A stretch of 64,000 nucleotides of DNA from Heminiphilus faecis (GTDB lineage: Bacteria > Bacteroidota > Bacteroidia > Bacteroidales > Muribaculaceae). Under the pieces are notes generated by a model, which saw only the letters and a program-made list of their open reading frames with translations, was not told the DNA's origin and ran no database searches. Shown one piece after another: positions 24,476 through 34,447 of this stretch (position 1 is its first letter; every line of letters starts with the position of its first letter). Location: contig NZ_VSMC01000013.1 in assembly GCF_008728965.1 (NCBI RefSeq), positions 21,450 to 85,449 of the forward strand, written 5' to 3'. The position numbers and the translations under genes were made by a program.

Positions 24476-25546
24476 ATGTCGACACTTCTGCTAACAGCCT
24501 TAACAGCCGCAGCGATTACCTGCGCGGCACAGGCGCCCGACACCCTCATCACTCCCGACAACGAACACATATATTATATGGGCCGCATAGACAAGAGCGA
24601 CCCCGCGGCCTACCGCTTCACCTATCCCGGCACCACGGCCATGTTTGACTTCAAAGGATCGAGCCTGAAAATGGAGGCCAAGCCCGGGAGCGGCCGCTTT
24701 GTCGTCGAGATTGACTCCATGCAGCCATTCACCGTCAATTTTACCGCCACAGACTCGGTCATAACACTCGCCGAAAACATGACCGACGCACCTCACAAAG
24801 CGCGCATCACCTATGCCATCGAGGGCTACGAGTTTATTCCGGAATTCCGTGGCTTCCACATAAATCACGGAGGCTCAATGCTGGCCAACGCCCATAGGCC
24901 GAGCATGAAAATAGAGTTTATAGGCAACTCTATCACATGCGGCTACGGCATCGAGGACAGCATTCCGTCCAACGACTTCAGCTACGATACGGAGAACCAC
25001 ACCCTCACCTACGCCCATCTTGCCGGCAGGGCGCTCAACGCCGATGTCAACATAGTGGCACGTTCAGGCATAGGCATATACCGCAATTTCGGAGGCGACC
25101 GCAAAGGCACCGACCACACCATGCCGTCGGAATATGACAACACCATGCTCTATCGCCCCGAGGTGAAATGGGACTTCACACAGTTCACCCCCGACATAAT
25201 ATGCATAAACCTCGGCACCAACGACACATCGCTCGACAACTACGACATAGCCATATACGAGCGTGAGTACCGCAAATTTCTCGCACGGCTGCGCGGTCTC
25301 TATCCCCAAGCCAAGATAGTGCTCCTGACCGGCTCAATGCTGGGCGGAAAAGCGCTTGACGACGTAAAAAGCGTGCTCGACCGCATAGCCGCCGACAACG
25401 ACCGTGTATACCGCTTCGACATGTCGCCTCAGACAGGCGACTTGGGCTATGGCGCCGCCTATCATCCCTCGGCAGCACAAGCCCGGAAAATGGCCGACGA
25501 GCTTATCAGATACCTCCGCACCTCGGTCATAACGCCTACAGAATAA
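24476..25546 (+). CDS. CE2-like SGNH acetylesterase, secreted
   Basis: A 356-residue secreted protein with signal MSTLLLTALTAAAITCAAQA. Residues about 25-140 form a jelly-roll-like N-terminal domain (YYMGRIDKSDPAAYRFTYPGTTAMFDFKG) and 145-350 the SGNH hydrolase: GNSITCGYG with nucleophile S152, INLGTNDTS, and a late YHPSAAQA His. This two-domain plan is that of carbohydrate esterase family 2, which removes acetyl groups from xylan, mannan or glucomannan. It is separate from the mannan locus by 2.4 kb and on the other strand, but a shared role is plausible. The next gene is also an SGNH protein. Confidence 0.8.
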   Translation: MSTLLLTALTAAAITCAAQAPDTLITPDNEHIYYMGRIDKSDPAAYRFTYPGTTAMFDFKGSSLKMEAKPGSGRFVVEIDSMQPFTVNFTATDSVITLAENMTDAPHKARITYAIEGYEFIPEFRGFHINHGGSMLANAHRPSMKIEFIGNSITCGYGIEDSIPSNDFSYDTENHTLTYAHLAGRALNADVNIVARSGIGIYRNFGGDRKGTDHTMPSEYDNTMLYRPEVKWDFTQFTPDIICINLGTNDTSLDNYDIAIYEREYRKFLARLRGLYPQAKIVLLTGSMLGGKALDDVKSVLDRIAADNDRVYRFDMSPQTGDLGYGAAYHPSAAQARKMADELIRYLRTSVITPTE

Positions 25547-25668
25547 GACTTCCGGCTCATAACGACAGATAAAAAAGCTCTGTCAACACCGTTCAGCCGG
25601 CGACGTAGCATCCGGCAGGCCGTGTAATTTCGAAACAACACGGCCGCATTACGAAACGAAACATTTAT

Positions 25669-25700
25669 TTTGCATAATTTCACTCTTTATATTACTTTTG
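25669..25700 (+). promoter_or_regulatory. Promoter of the second SGNH gene
   Basis: TTTG at 25669-25672, a 20-bp spacer, then TACTTTTG at 25693-25700, a full match to the Bacteroidetes consensus. Transcription should start near 25707, 70 bp before the preferred ATG. Confidence 0.85.
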
Positions 25701-25777
25701 CGTGAAATACCGATAGCGTCGCGGCCATATGCCCCGAAATTATGCAATCGACAAAACGACCGTATCAACCTTACGTT

Positions 25778-26869
25778 ATGAGCATGAAATATTACCTGCT
25801 GTGCGCGCTTATTATCTTGGCAGGAGCCACCGCCGCCGCAGCGCCAAAAAAACTGAGATGGACCGATGCCTCCACACTTACCGTAATAAACAAAGCGCAG
25901 ACCGACACTGTCATGTGGCAGCGTATCGACACCACACGCTACGACAACCTCACAAAGACAGCGGCAAGATACCTGTCGTTTTCGACAGGCATAGCCGTGG
26001 CGTTCAGAACCGACAGCCGCAACATATATGCGCGGTGGACCACTTCAGGACGTAAACCTGCGGCCAACAACACGCTTATCAACCAGTCGGGCCTTGACAT
26101 GTACATACTTGACAACGGCCAATGGATATTTGCCGGCACAGGATCGCCCAAAGCCGGCAAGACCGAGCATGAAGCCCCGGTGACATGCGACATGACCGAC
26201 AGCATGAAGTATTGTCTGCTCTATCTGCCGCTCTTTGATACGGTCAAAGACCTTCAGATAGGCATCGACCCCGGCGCCACGATAGAGAAAGCCCCGGGGC
26301 TGTTTCAGGGCCGGCTTGCCGTGATAGGCTCCTCAATAACCCACGGGTCATCGGCATCACGACCCGGCATGACCTATCCGGCACGACTCGGACGGGCCTT
26401 GGGCATGGAGGCAGTCAACATAGGGCTGTCGGGGCAGTGCAAGCTCGACAAGTATTTCTCGGACATAGCCTCCGACACCGAAGCCGACGCATTCATATTC
26501 GACACATTCTCCAACCCCACACCTGAACAGATCGAGGAGCGGCTCCGAGGTTTTATAGAGACCGTACGCAAAGCCCACCCCGGCACTCCGCTCATATTTC
26601 TGCAAACCGAAGTAAGGGAGACCGGCAACTTCGACCTTAAAAAACGGGAATTAGAACGCCGCAAACGCGCTACCGCCGAGAGAATGATGAACGAAATAAT
26701 AGCATCGGGAGAACAGAACATATATTTCATAAACCCGGGCATGCCCATAGGCGATGACCATGAAGCCACCGTAGACGGCGTACATCCGACCGACCTCGGC
26801 TTTACCCGCATACTTGAGCATATACAGCCGCGCATAACGGAAATACTGCACATGCACGGCATAAAATAA
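25778..26869 (+). CDS. SGNH/GDSL-type esterase with N-terminal beta domain
   Basis: A 363-residue secreted protein. The open frame starts at 25742, but the ATG at 25778 (or 25784) begins the signal peptide MSMKYYLLCALIILAGATAAAA. An N-terminal domain (RYLSFSTGIAVAFRTDSRNIYARWTT-like pattern, about residues 60-165) precedes the hydrolase, which has VIGSSITHGSSA with the nucleophile Ser, GLSGQCKLD, and DGVHPTDLG with the catalytic Asp and His. This plan fits the SGNH_hydro_3 group. The substrate is unknown; acetylated glycan is likely. The downstream GDPD gene lies 58 bp away on the same strand. Confidence 0.78.
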   Translation: MSMKYYLLCALIILAGATAAAAPKKLRWTDASTLTVINKAQTDTVMWQRIDTTRYDNLTKTAARYLSFSTGIAVAFRTDSRNIYARWTTSGRKPAANNTLINQSGLDMYILDNGQWIFAGTGSPKAGKTEHEAPVTCDMTDSMKYCLLYLPLFDTVKDLQIGIDPGATIEKAPGLFQGRLAVIGSSITHGSSASRPGMTYPARLGRALGMEAVNIGLSGQCKLDKYFSDIASDTEADAFIFDTFSNPTPEQIEERLRGFIETVRKAHPGTPLIFLQTEVRETGNFDLKKRELERRKRATAERMMNEIIASGEQNIYFINPGMPIGDDHEATVDGVHPTDLGFTRILEHIQPRITEILHMHGIK

Positions 26870-26927
26870 TGGCAAAACGGGCGATTACGGAAAGGACCAA
26901 CAATAACCTCAATAATACAGAACAGTT

Positions 26928-27824
26928 ATGAAATGCTTGCTTACAGCGCTCTGCGCACTCTTCATGTGCGGCCTGACGTCGGCACAGGACAGAGCGTCGG
27001 ATATCAGAGAACGGCTACTCAAAGGTGACAAAAGTTCAGTCATCGTGGCCGCGCACCGAGGCGACTGGCGCAATTTTCCCGAAAATTCACTTGAAGCCAT
27101 CGACAACGCCATAGCCATGGGCGTGGACATTGTGGAACTTGACGTGCACCGCACACAGGACAGCGTGCTGATACTAATGCATGACCCCAGACTCGACCGC
27201 ACAACCACAGGCAAAGGTCTCATAGCGGAGTCGACCATAGACTACATCAGAACTCTTAATCTTAAAAACGGATGCAACATACGCACCATACACAAAGTGC
27301 CTACTCTTGAAGAGGCCCTGCTGCATGCCAAAGGCAAAATCATGATCAATCTCGACAAAGCCGACCGGTATTTCGATCAGGTATATGACCTTCTGCAAAA
27401 GACCGGCACCACCCGGCAGATAATAATGAAAGGCACAAAATCGGCCGAAAAGACAAAAGCCAAGTACGGTGAATATCTAAACGAGGTAATATACATGCCC
27501 ATCGTCAACCTCGACAAAAAGAACGCGGAGCAACATATAGAGAAGTTTATCGGCGACATGCACCCGGTGGCATTTGAGCTGCTGTATAAATCAGACACCA
27601 ACCCTCTGCCCAAGAAGCTGAAAGAAAGCCTTGACGGGCGCACCCTCATATGGTACAACACACTGTGGGACACTATGGCCGGCGGACATGACGACGACGC
27701 ATCGCTCAAAGACTTCGACAACGGCTACGGATATCTCATCGACGAGCTCGGCGCACGCATAATACAGACCGACCGTCCGCAATTTCTTCTCGATTATCTG
27801 CGCAGCCGCAATTTACACGACTGA
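26928..27824 (+). CDS. Glycerophosphodiester phosphodiesterase, secreted
   Basis: A 298-residue GDPD-family enzyme with signal MKCLLTALCALFMCGLTSAQ. Catalytic elements are AAHRGDWRNFPENS with H43, then VDIVELDVHRTQD with metal ligands E70 and D72, and LILMHDPRLDRTT with H85. It hydrolyses glycerophosphodiesters to an alcohol and glycerol-3-phosphate in the periplasm. It follows the two SGNH genes and ends at a strong terminator, so the three probably share a unit, though a functional link is not evident. Confidence 0.9.
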   Translation: MKCLLTALCALFMCGLTSAQDRASDIRERLLKGDKSSVIVAAHRGDWRNFPENSLEAIDNAIAMGVDIVELDVHRTQDSVLILMHDPRLDRTTTGKGLIAESTIDYIRTLNLKNGCNIRTIHKVPTLEEALLHAKGKIMINLDKADRYFDQVYDLLQKTGTTRQIIMKGTKSAEKTKAKYGEYLNEVIYMPIVNLDKKNAEQHIEKFIGDMHPVAFELLYKSDTNPLPKKLKESLDGRTLIWYNTLWDTMAGGHDDDASLKDFDNGYGYLIDELGARIIQTDRPQFLLDYLRSRNLHD

Positions 27825-27836
27825 CAGCCATAATTG

Positions 27837-27876
27837 AAAACACCCGTGCGGTCACTTCAGACTGCACGGGTGTTTT
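27837..27876. terminator. Bidirectional terminator between GDPD and a lipoprotein gene
   Basis: Inverted repeat AAAACACCCGTGC (27837-27849) and GCACGGGTGTTTT (27864-27876) with more T after the right arm and A before the left. It lies between convergent genes and can end both transcripts. Confidence 0.9.
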
Positions 27877-27914
27877 TTATTCTATTTCTCTTAGTCAGGA
27901 TGATTCAGAAATAA

Positions 27915-28397
27915 TCAACGGGGCTGCTGGGTCAGTTCAATGTCGCGCTTGCTGTACCACACGCCGCCGAGGGTCATGTCGATGTGCCTCGGGGCACCGC
28001 TTTCGTTGGGCGATATGGTGAACGACAACTTGAACGGAGGCTTGTCGGTAAGGTATTTCACACTTCCCCACTCTCCCGACACCACCGGCTCTGTCAGTGA
28101 TATAGGGTCGGAGTCTGTGACAGTACCGCGCCATATGTTCTCGTCATTAAGCGAGAGCGAGGTCATGAAAGCAAACTGCGCTCCGTCGCCTATACCCTGC
28201 AAGGTAAAAGAGCCTCCTCCGGGCGGAATAGAGCCATGAAGAATATCAGATCCGTCCAGTGTTATGCCCGACGCCTCTATCTCAATCAGCTTCCATCGTT
28301 CGAGATGCTCAGAGCCGTGACATCCAGAAAGGCAGACCAACAGACAGAGAAACGGAGCAAAAACCGAACGACGGACAAGACCAGCTACAGTATACAT
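27915..28397 (-). CDS. Small lipoprotein of unknown function
   Basis: A 160-residue lipoprotein. The open frame extends to 28403 only via a TTG; the ATG at 28395-28397 gives the signal MYTVAGLVRRSVFAPFLCLLVCLSGCHG. The mature part is strand-rich with GGGSFTLQGIGDGAQFAFMTS, NIWRGTVTDSD, GEWGSVKYL and GGVWYSKRDIELTQQP, which recalls BACON-like or other Ig-type domains of Bacteroidales, but no clear family is recognised. It begins 2 bp after the stop of the CE1-like esterase gene, so it is cotranscribed with it. Confidence 0.65.
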   Translation of the reverse strand: MYTVAGLVRRSVFAPFLCLLVCLSGCHGSEHLERWKLIEIEASGITLDGSDILHGSIPPGGGSFTLQGIGDGAQFAFMTSLSLNDENIWRGTVTDSDPISLTEPVVSGEWGSVKYLTDKPPFKLSFTISPNESGAPRHIDMTLGGVWYSKRDIELTQQPR

Positions 28398-28399
28398 AA

Positions 28400-29560
<1,161 letters not shown>

Positions 29561-29605
29561 TTAGCTAAATATAGGTTAATTATAGGTATCCTCCCGGATG
29601 GGGAC

Positions 29606-30565
29606 TCATGCCGTGGCGGTAAGCAACGTAGCCTTTCCGTCGGCCGACACTGCCTTTGCCGAAGCCGGAACGAGCAGAGTTTCACCGCGACGCACAGGAG
29701 TAGCCTCGCCGTCGGTTATGATGTCGCACTCACCGTCAAGACACATAACCACCATAAAAGAGTCATCGGCCGCAGGCATCTCGATACCGCCGTCCAACAC
29801 GACACGCTTCACGTCGAAGTGGCTGCACTCCACAAGCCCGGTAACTCCAGAGGCATTCTTGTCATAAGCCCCCTTGTACTCCGGATATACGGTATAGTCG
29901 ATAGCATCCTTGGCGAGTTCGGTATGAAGCTGACGCGGATTGCCATCGGCATCGCGACGGTCAAAGTCATACACACGATAAGTTATGTCGCTCGTCTCTT
30001 GAATCTCGGCGAGCAGGTTGCCTGCACCGATAGCGTGAATACGACCGGCCGGAAGGAAAAACATGTCGCCGGCATGCGAATCATGAGCAGCCACAACATC
30101 CATAATCTTTTTCTCCTCCACAAGACGCATATAGCCGTCGGGAGTTATCGACTCTGAAAGGCCGGCATATATACGTGCTCCGGGCTCGGCATCTATTATG
30201 TACCACATCTCGGTCTTACCCAAAGAATTGTGGCGCACTGCGGCCAAAGCATCATCGGGATGAACCTGCACCGACAGATCTTTCTTGGCATCGATAATCT
30301 TTATCAAGAGCGGGAAAGTTTCGCCATACTTATCCATGACATGGGCACCGACAAGATCAGCGCCGTACTTACCGATAAGCTGCGGAAGGGTGAGTCCTTT
30401 GTCATCGCCCTCGGCAACTACCGATTCATGACCGGGCACACCGGATATTTCCCAACTTTCGCCGATATTATCATCTTCAACGTCAACGCCCTTGAAAGGG
30501 GCTATCTTCTCACCTCCCCAAAGCACGGGCTTGAGGTATGGAACAAATTTAAACGGTCGTATCAT
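29606..30565 (-). CDS. manA: Mannose-6-phosphate isomerase, class I
   Basis: A 319-residue type I phosphomannose isomerase of the short form. It has FKFVPYLKPVLWGGEKIAPFKG at the start, LIKIIDAKKDLSVQVHPDDALAA with zinc ligands Q and H of the QVHPDD motif, GKTEMWYIIDAEPGARIYAG with the EMWY ligand Glu, and FFLPAGRIHAIGAGNLLAEIQETSD. It converts mannose-6-phosphate to fructose-6-phosphate, linking mannose freed from mannan to glycolysis. It has its own promoter within the 3' end of the epimerase gene upstream. Confidence 0.95.
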   Translation of the reverse strand: MIRPFKFVPYLKPVLWGGEKIAPFKGVDVEDDNIGESWEISGVPGHESVVAEGDDKGLTLPQLIGKYGADLVGAHVMDKYGETFPLLIKIIDAKKDLSVQVHPDDALAAVRHNSLGKTEMWYIIDAEPGARIYAGLSESITPDGYMRLVEEKKIMDVVAAHDSHAGDMFFLPAGRIHAIGAGNLLAEIQETSDITYRVYDFDRRDADGNPRQLHTELAKDAIDYTVYPEYKGAYDKNASGVTGLVECSHFDVKRVVLDGGIEMPAADDSFMVVMCLDGECDIITDGEATPVRRGETLLVPASAKAVSADGKATLLTATA

Positions 30566-30584
30566 AATGTGTATTTTAACACAT

Positions 30585-30616
30585 CAAAGTTACTAAGAAT
30601 ATTTCATTCCGACAAA
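30585..30616 (-). promoter_or_regulatory. Internal promoter of manA
   Basis: On the minus strand TTTG (30613-30616), a 20-bp spacer, and TAACTTTG (30585-30592). The match is complete, the -33 element lies inside the epimerase coding end, and the inferred start is about 12 bp before the manA ATG. Confidence 0.75.
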
Positions 30617-31794
30617 GCACGTATGATTTCGGTGCACATACGGCTGTTATGGTAGGGACATTTCCAAAATCCGGCTTTGTCCTCATCACGATTAACCGTA
30701 CCGTCGGGACGCCGGCTCCAGAACCACTCGCCGCCGTCATTGTCAACTATGTTATCCTTAATATAATTCCAAGTCATAACGGCGTTTTTGAATGCGCCGG
30801 CAACTCCGTGATACTTGTACAGATATATCTGACCTATCATATTCTCAGCCTGTACCCACCAATGCCGGTCATTGTCAAACTCGCCGGAACCGAGGCGTTC
30901 GTAGACCATGGAACCGTCAGCACAACAACCTTCAAGGGCGGCTTCGGCTATAGCCTTCGTATGAGCGAGAGCCCGAGCCTCGACGACATGGTCGCCGAGC
31001 ACCTGCGCGGTCTCAAGCAGAAGCCATGAAGCCTCAATATCGTGACCATAGGAGGTGTCTTTGTCGTGACGTTTCCAGTCCTCGTCAAAGAAGAGTCCGA
31101 GATGATGCGAACGCTTATCCTCCATTATGTCAAAGAATATGTCGAGCAAAGACAGGATGGCCTCGCGCAACGACGCATCAGGCCACACTCTATAAAGATT
31201 GGTATATGGTTCGATAATGTGTAGATGGGTGTTCATGGTCTTGGCCATGTTCTCGTCCTTGTCGCTAAGACGCATATCATCTATCGGACCCCACTCGCGC
31301 GTGCAGGCCTCGATGTAGCCTCCGCGCTTGCGGTCGCGGCTATGGGTCTCTATGTCATGGAAGAGTCTTACGGCATAATCAAGAGCTTCCCTGTCGCCTG
31401 TAGCACGCACATACTCCGACAGTCCGTATATGACAAAACCTATGGCATAAAACTGTTTTTTCGAGTCAAGAGGAGTGCCGTCAGGATTAAGCGACCAATA
31501 TATGCCTCCATACTCGCTGTCATAGAAATGCTCAAGAATATAGTCCTTGGCTCTTGCAGCCATATCAAGATACTCCTTGCGGCCGGTTGTACGAAAAGCC
31601 GACGCAAAGCACCAAAGAAGACGACCGTTAAGTATAGCGCCTTTTGGCGCATCGGCGTCAAGACGGTCATACCCGTCGCGACGGCCGTAAAAACCGCCGC
31701 GCGGGTCAACCATTTTATTCATCCAGTAAGGGAGTATGCAATCGTTAAGATTGTCGAGCAACTCCGTTTTTAAAGCTTGTTCAGTCATTGTCAT
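30604..31794 (-). CDS. Mannobiose/cellobiose 2-epimerase (AGE family)
   Basis: A 396-residue (alpha/alpha)6-barrel epimerase of the N-acylglucosamine 2-epimerase superfamily. It has LPYWMNKMVDPRGGFYGR at the start, EYGGIYWSLNPDG, NTHLHIIEPYTNLYRVWPD, SYGHDIEASWLLLE, and KAGFWKCPYHNSRMCTEI with catalytic-type His residues near the end. These are features of cellobiose 2-epimerases, which in Bacteroides fragilis act on beta-1,4-mannobiose to give mannosyl-glucose. The adjoining GH130 gene and symporter match that pathway. No signal peptide, so cytoplasmic. It starts 3 bp after the transporter stop. Confidence 0.9.
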   Translation of the reverse strand: MTMTEQALKTELLDNLNDCILPYWMNKMVDPRGGFYGRRDGYDRLDADAPKGAILNGRLLWCFASAFRTTGRKEYLDMAARAKDYILEHFYDSEYGGIYWSLNPDGTPLDSKKQFYAIGFVIYGLSEYVRATGDREALDYAVRLFHDIETHSRDRKRGGYIEACTREWGPIDDMRLSDKDENMAKTMNTHLHIIEPYTNLYRVWPDASLREAILSLLDIFFDIMEDKRSHHLGLFFDEDWKRHDKDTSYGHDIEASWLLLETAQVLGDHVVEARALAHTKAIAEAALEGCCADGSMVYERLGSGEFDNDRHWWVQAENMIGQIYLYKYHGVAGAFKNAVMTWNYIKDNIVDNDGGEWFWSRRPDGTVNRDEDKAGFWKCPYHNSRMCTEIIRALSE

Positions 31795-31797
31795 GAA

Positions 31798-33237
31798 TCA
31801 GACGGGTTCCACTTCACTATTGCCGGGTTCCTCCACGGGGTTAAGGCGCTGTTGCTTCAGTTTAGCCACAATATCGTCCATGCGCTTTGTCGTGAGCGGA
31901 TAGAGCCACACTATTACAAGCGACAACAAAGCCACGCCCGCGGGAATGAATGTCATAAGCATCCACAGACAGGTAATAGCGCTATCAGGCTGCACTATAT
32001 CCACCGACTGCACACCTTCGGGACGCTCAACATAGCCGTAGCCGTGCAGAAGCCACATAACTGCGGCACCGCCTATGGCACCGCCGAACTTCTGCGCCAT
32101 CGAAGCCGACGAGAATATCAGACCTGTCGAAGCCGAACGATATTTCAACTCCGAATAATCGCTTACGTCAGCGTACATAGACCATACAAGGGGCGACATG
32201 ATACCTGTAAGTACTGAAATCACCACCTGCAGCAACAGCATGACAAGCAATCCGGCATTGCTCTCTGGCGAACATGTAAAGAAGATAATACTGAAGACAA
32301 TGAGCAGGGCATCGACCAATATAAACGTGGGTTTCTTACCCAGTTTCTTCGTGATAGCCACAGCAAGAGCCACTCCCACCATATTGGCGACCTCACCCAC
32401 ACCGAGGAACAGACCGGAGTAGAAGAGCATCGACACGGAGAATATGACGATGTGCTGTTCTCCTCCGATAATATCGGCGAAGAAGAAGGCCACGGTAGCG
32501 CCACGCACTGTGTTGAAAAGATTGAAGCACAACGAAGCACCGTTAAGCAACCACCACGGTTTGTTGGTGACGAGTGCCTTCAGGTCCTTTCCCAGCGAGG
32601 CGGCGCTCACAGTAGTGAGCTGCTCGCGGGTAAGACGGAAGCACAGGAGGAACAGTATGAAACAGCATGAAGCAATGACAATCATGGCAAACTGCCAGCT
32701 TGACTGCAACGAAAATCCGAAGCCGTCCTGAAACATCCTGCACAGGGGGTCCCAAGCGAATAGAGCTATAAATGAACCTCCGTAGGCGAAAAACATGCGG
32801 AAAGACGAGAACACGGTCTTTTCCTGAGAATTGTCGGTCATAACACCGAGCATAGCGCCATAAGGCACATTGATGCCGGTGTACACGGTCATCATAAGTA
32901 TATAGGTCACATAAGCCCATATGAGACGAGCCGCATATCCCCAGTCAGGGGTGGTGAACAACAATATGCCGCATATAGAGAAGGGAGCGGCCACCCATAG
33001 AAGATAGGGGCGATATTTACCCCAACGTGTTTTTGTACGATCGGCGACAGCCCCCATCATGGGGTCGCTCACAGCATCCCAGATACGGGTTACGAGAAGG
33101 AGCACACCGGTGTCGATCAACGACAAGCCGAAAACATTGGCATAGAAGAAGGGCAGATAGTAACTGAAAACTTTCCAGAACATGGACGAAGCCATGTCGC
33201 CGAAGCCATATCCGATTTTTTCGCGTAACGGAGCCAT
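31798..33237 (-). CDS. GPH/MFS-type sugar:cation symporter
   Basis: A 479-residue membrane protein with about 12 helices. It begins LREKIGYGFGDMASSMFWKVFSYYLPFFY and has RIWDAVSDPMMGAVADRTKTRWGKYRPYLLW, the DPxxG..D.T.TRWG.YRP motif of glycoside-pentoside-hexuronide symporters (melibiose carrier type). It probably imports beta-1,4-mannobiose or related disaccharides through the inner membrane, since it lies between the GH130 and epimerase genes with 3- to 5-bp gaps. The transported sugar is inferred from neighbours. Confidence 0.9.
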   Translation of the reverse strand: MAPLREKIGYGFGDMASSMFWKVFSYYLPFFYANVFGLSLIDTGVLLLVTRIWDAVSDPMMGAVADRTKTRWGKYRPYLLWVAAPFSICGILLFTTPDWGYAARLIWAYVTYILMMTVYTGINVPYGAMLGVMTDNSQEKTVFSSFRMFFAYGGSFIALFAWDPLCRMFQDGFGFSLQSSWQFAMIVIASCCFILFLLCFRLTREQLTTVSAASLGKDLKALVTNKPWWLLNGASLCFNLFNTVRGATVAFFFADIIGGEQHIVIFSVSMLFYSGLFLGVGEVANMVGVALAVAITKKLGKKPTFILVDALLIVFSIIFFTCSPESNAGLLVMLLLQVVISVLTGIMSPLVWSMYADVSDYSELKYRSASTGLIFSSASMAQKFGGAIGGAAVMWLLHGYGYVERPEGVQSVDIVQPDSAITCLWMLMTFIPAGVALLSLVIVWLYPLTTKRMDDIVAKLKQQRLNPVEEPGNSEVEPV

Positions 33238-33242
33238 TGTAA

Positions 33243-34412
33243 TTACTTCTTATTAATTATTGCAAGATTATGATCAATCAGAGCGTTGAGAGTCTTTACG
33301 GACTCACCGGTAGTGAGACGGTCGACAGGAGTATTCATGCAGTAATCGACAAGACGGTCAACGGTAGAGGTAGCCACATGCATGCGGGTATCGCTCGAAG
33401 CATAGTATATGAACACCTTGCCGTCCTCGTCGGCTATCCATCCGTTGGTGAAGAGCACATTCATGACATCGCCCATATACTCCTCGCCCACGGGGGCCAT
33501 GAAGTAACCGCCGGGGGTGGCTATTGGTCGCCACGGTTCGTCAAGAGCAGTCATATACATATACAGCACGTAACGCAGCCCCGAGGCACAACCGCGCACG
33601 CCATGGGCGAGATGAAGCCAGCCTTTAGAGGTCTTTATAGGATGAGGTCCCTCGCCGTTCTTTACCTCTTTAATAGTATGATAATAACGGCTGTCCACAA
33701 TGAGTTCATCGGTGATTTCGGCATGAGTCATATCATCGACAAGCGCCCAGCCGATACCCCCTCCGCTACCGGCGTCTATAAAACCGTCCTGCGGACGGGT
33801 GTAAAGCGCGTACTTACCGTTGACAAATTCGGGATGCAGCACAACGTTGCGCTGCTGGCTGCGGCTCTTCAAATCGGGCAGACGCTCCCAGTTCACAAGA
33901 TCCTTAGTACGGGCAATGCCGCAAGTAGCCGTAGCCGCCGAGAGGTTGCCCGGCTGCTCATCATCATGGCGTTCGACGCAGAAGAGACCGTATATCCAGC
34001 CGTCCTCATGGCGAGTAAGTCGCATGTCATATATATTCGTGCCGGGTACCTCATCCTCGGGCATGGTGACGGGGTGATCCCAGAAACGGAAATTATCAAC
34101 GCCGTTAGGACTCTCGGCCACAGCAAAAAACGACTTGCGGTCAGACCCTTCGACACGCACCACGAACACGTATTTGTCGCCCCATTTTATAGCGCCTGAG
34201 TTCAGAGTAGCGTTAACTCCGATGCGCTCCTCAAAAAAAGGATTGGCCTCCTTGTCGTAATCATAGCGCCAGAACGGAGGAGCCATCTCGGCGGTAATGA
34301 CCGGATTTTTATAACGGCAAAATATGCCGTTGCCCTCTATAGGCTCATTTTTGCGGGTTACGAGTTCCTCGTATTTCGTCTCGACAAAATTCTTTCTTTC
34401 TTCAAAAGTCAT
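33243..34412 (-). CDS. 4-O-beta-mannosylglucose phosphorylase (GH130)
   Basis: A 389-residue GH130 enzyme of subfamily 1. Motifs are NGIFCRYKNPVITAEMAPPFWRYDYD, FEERIGVNATLNSGAI, VPGTNIYDMRLTRHEDGWIYGLF with D129 as the likely proton donor (equivalent to Asp131 of the B. fragilis enzyme), and QRNVVLHPEFVNGKYALYTRPQ. It phosphorolyses mannosyl-beta-1,4-glucose to mannose-1-phosphate and glucose. No signal peptide, so cytoplasmic. It stands in the classic order mannanase, GH130, transporter, epimerase. Confidence 0.95.
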   Translation of the reverse strand: MTFEERKNFVETKYEELVTRKNEPIEGNGIFCRYKNPVITAEMAPPFWRYDYDKEANPFFEERIGVNATLNSGAIKWGDKYVFVVRVEGSDRKSFFAVAESPNGVDNFRFWDHPVTMPEDEVPGTNIYDMRLTRHEDGWIYGLFCVERHDDEQPGNLSAATATCGIARTKDLVNWERLPDLKSRSQQRNVVLHPEFVNGKYALYTRPQDGFIDAGSGGGIGWALVDDMTHAEITDELIVDSRYYHTIKEVKNGEGPHPIKTSKGWLHLAHGVRGCASGLRYVLYMYMTALDEPWRPIATPGGYFMAPVGEEYMGDVMNVLFTNGWIADEDGKVFIYYASSDTRMHVATSTVDRLVDYCMNTPVDRLTTGESVKTLNALIDHNLAIINKK

Positions 34413-34447
34413 GATTGGTAATTCTATTTACAGTTTAGGGAGAATCT

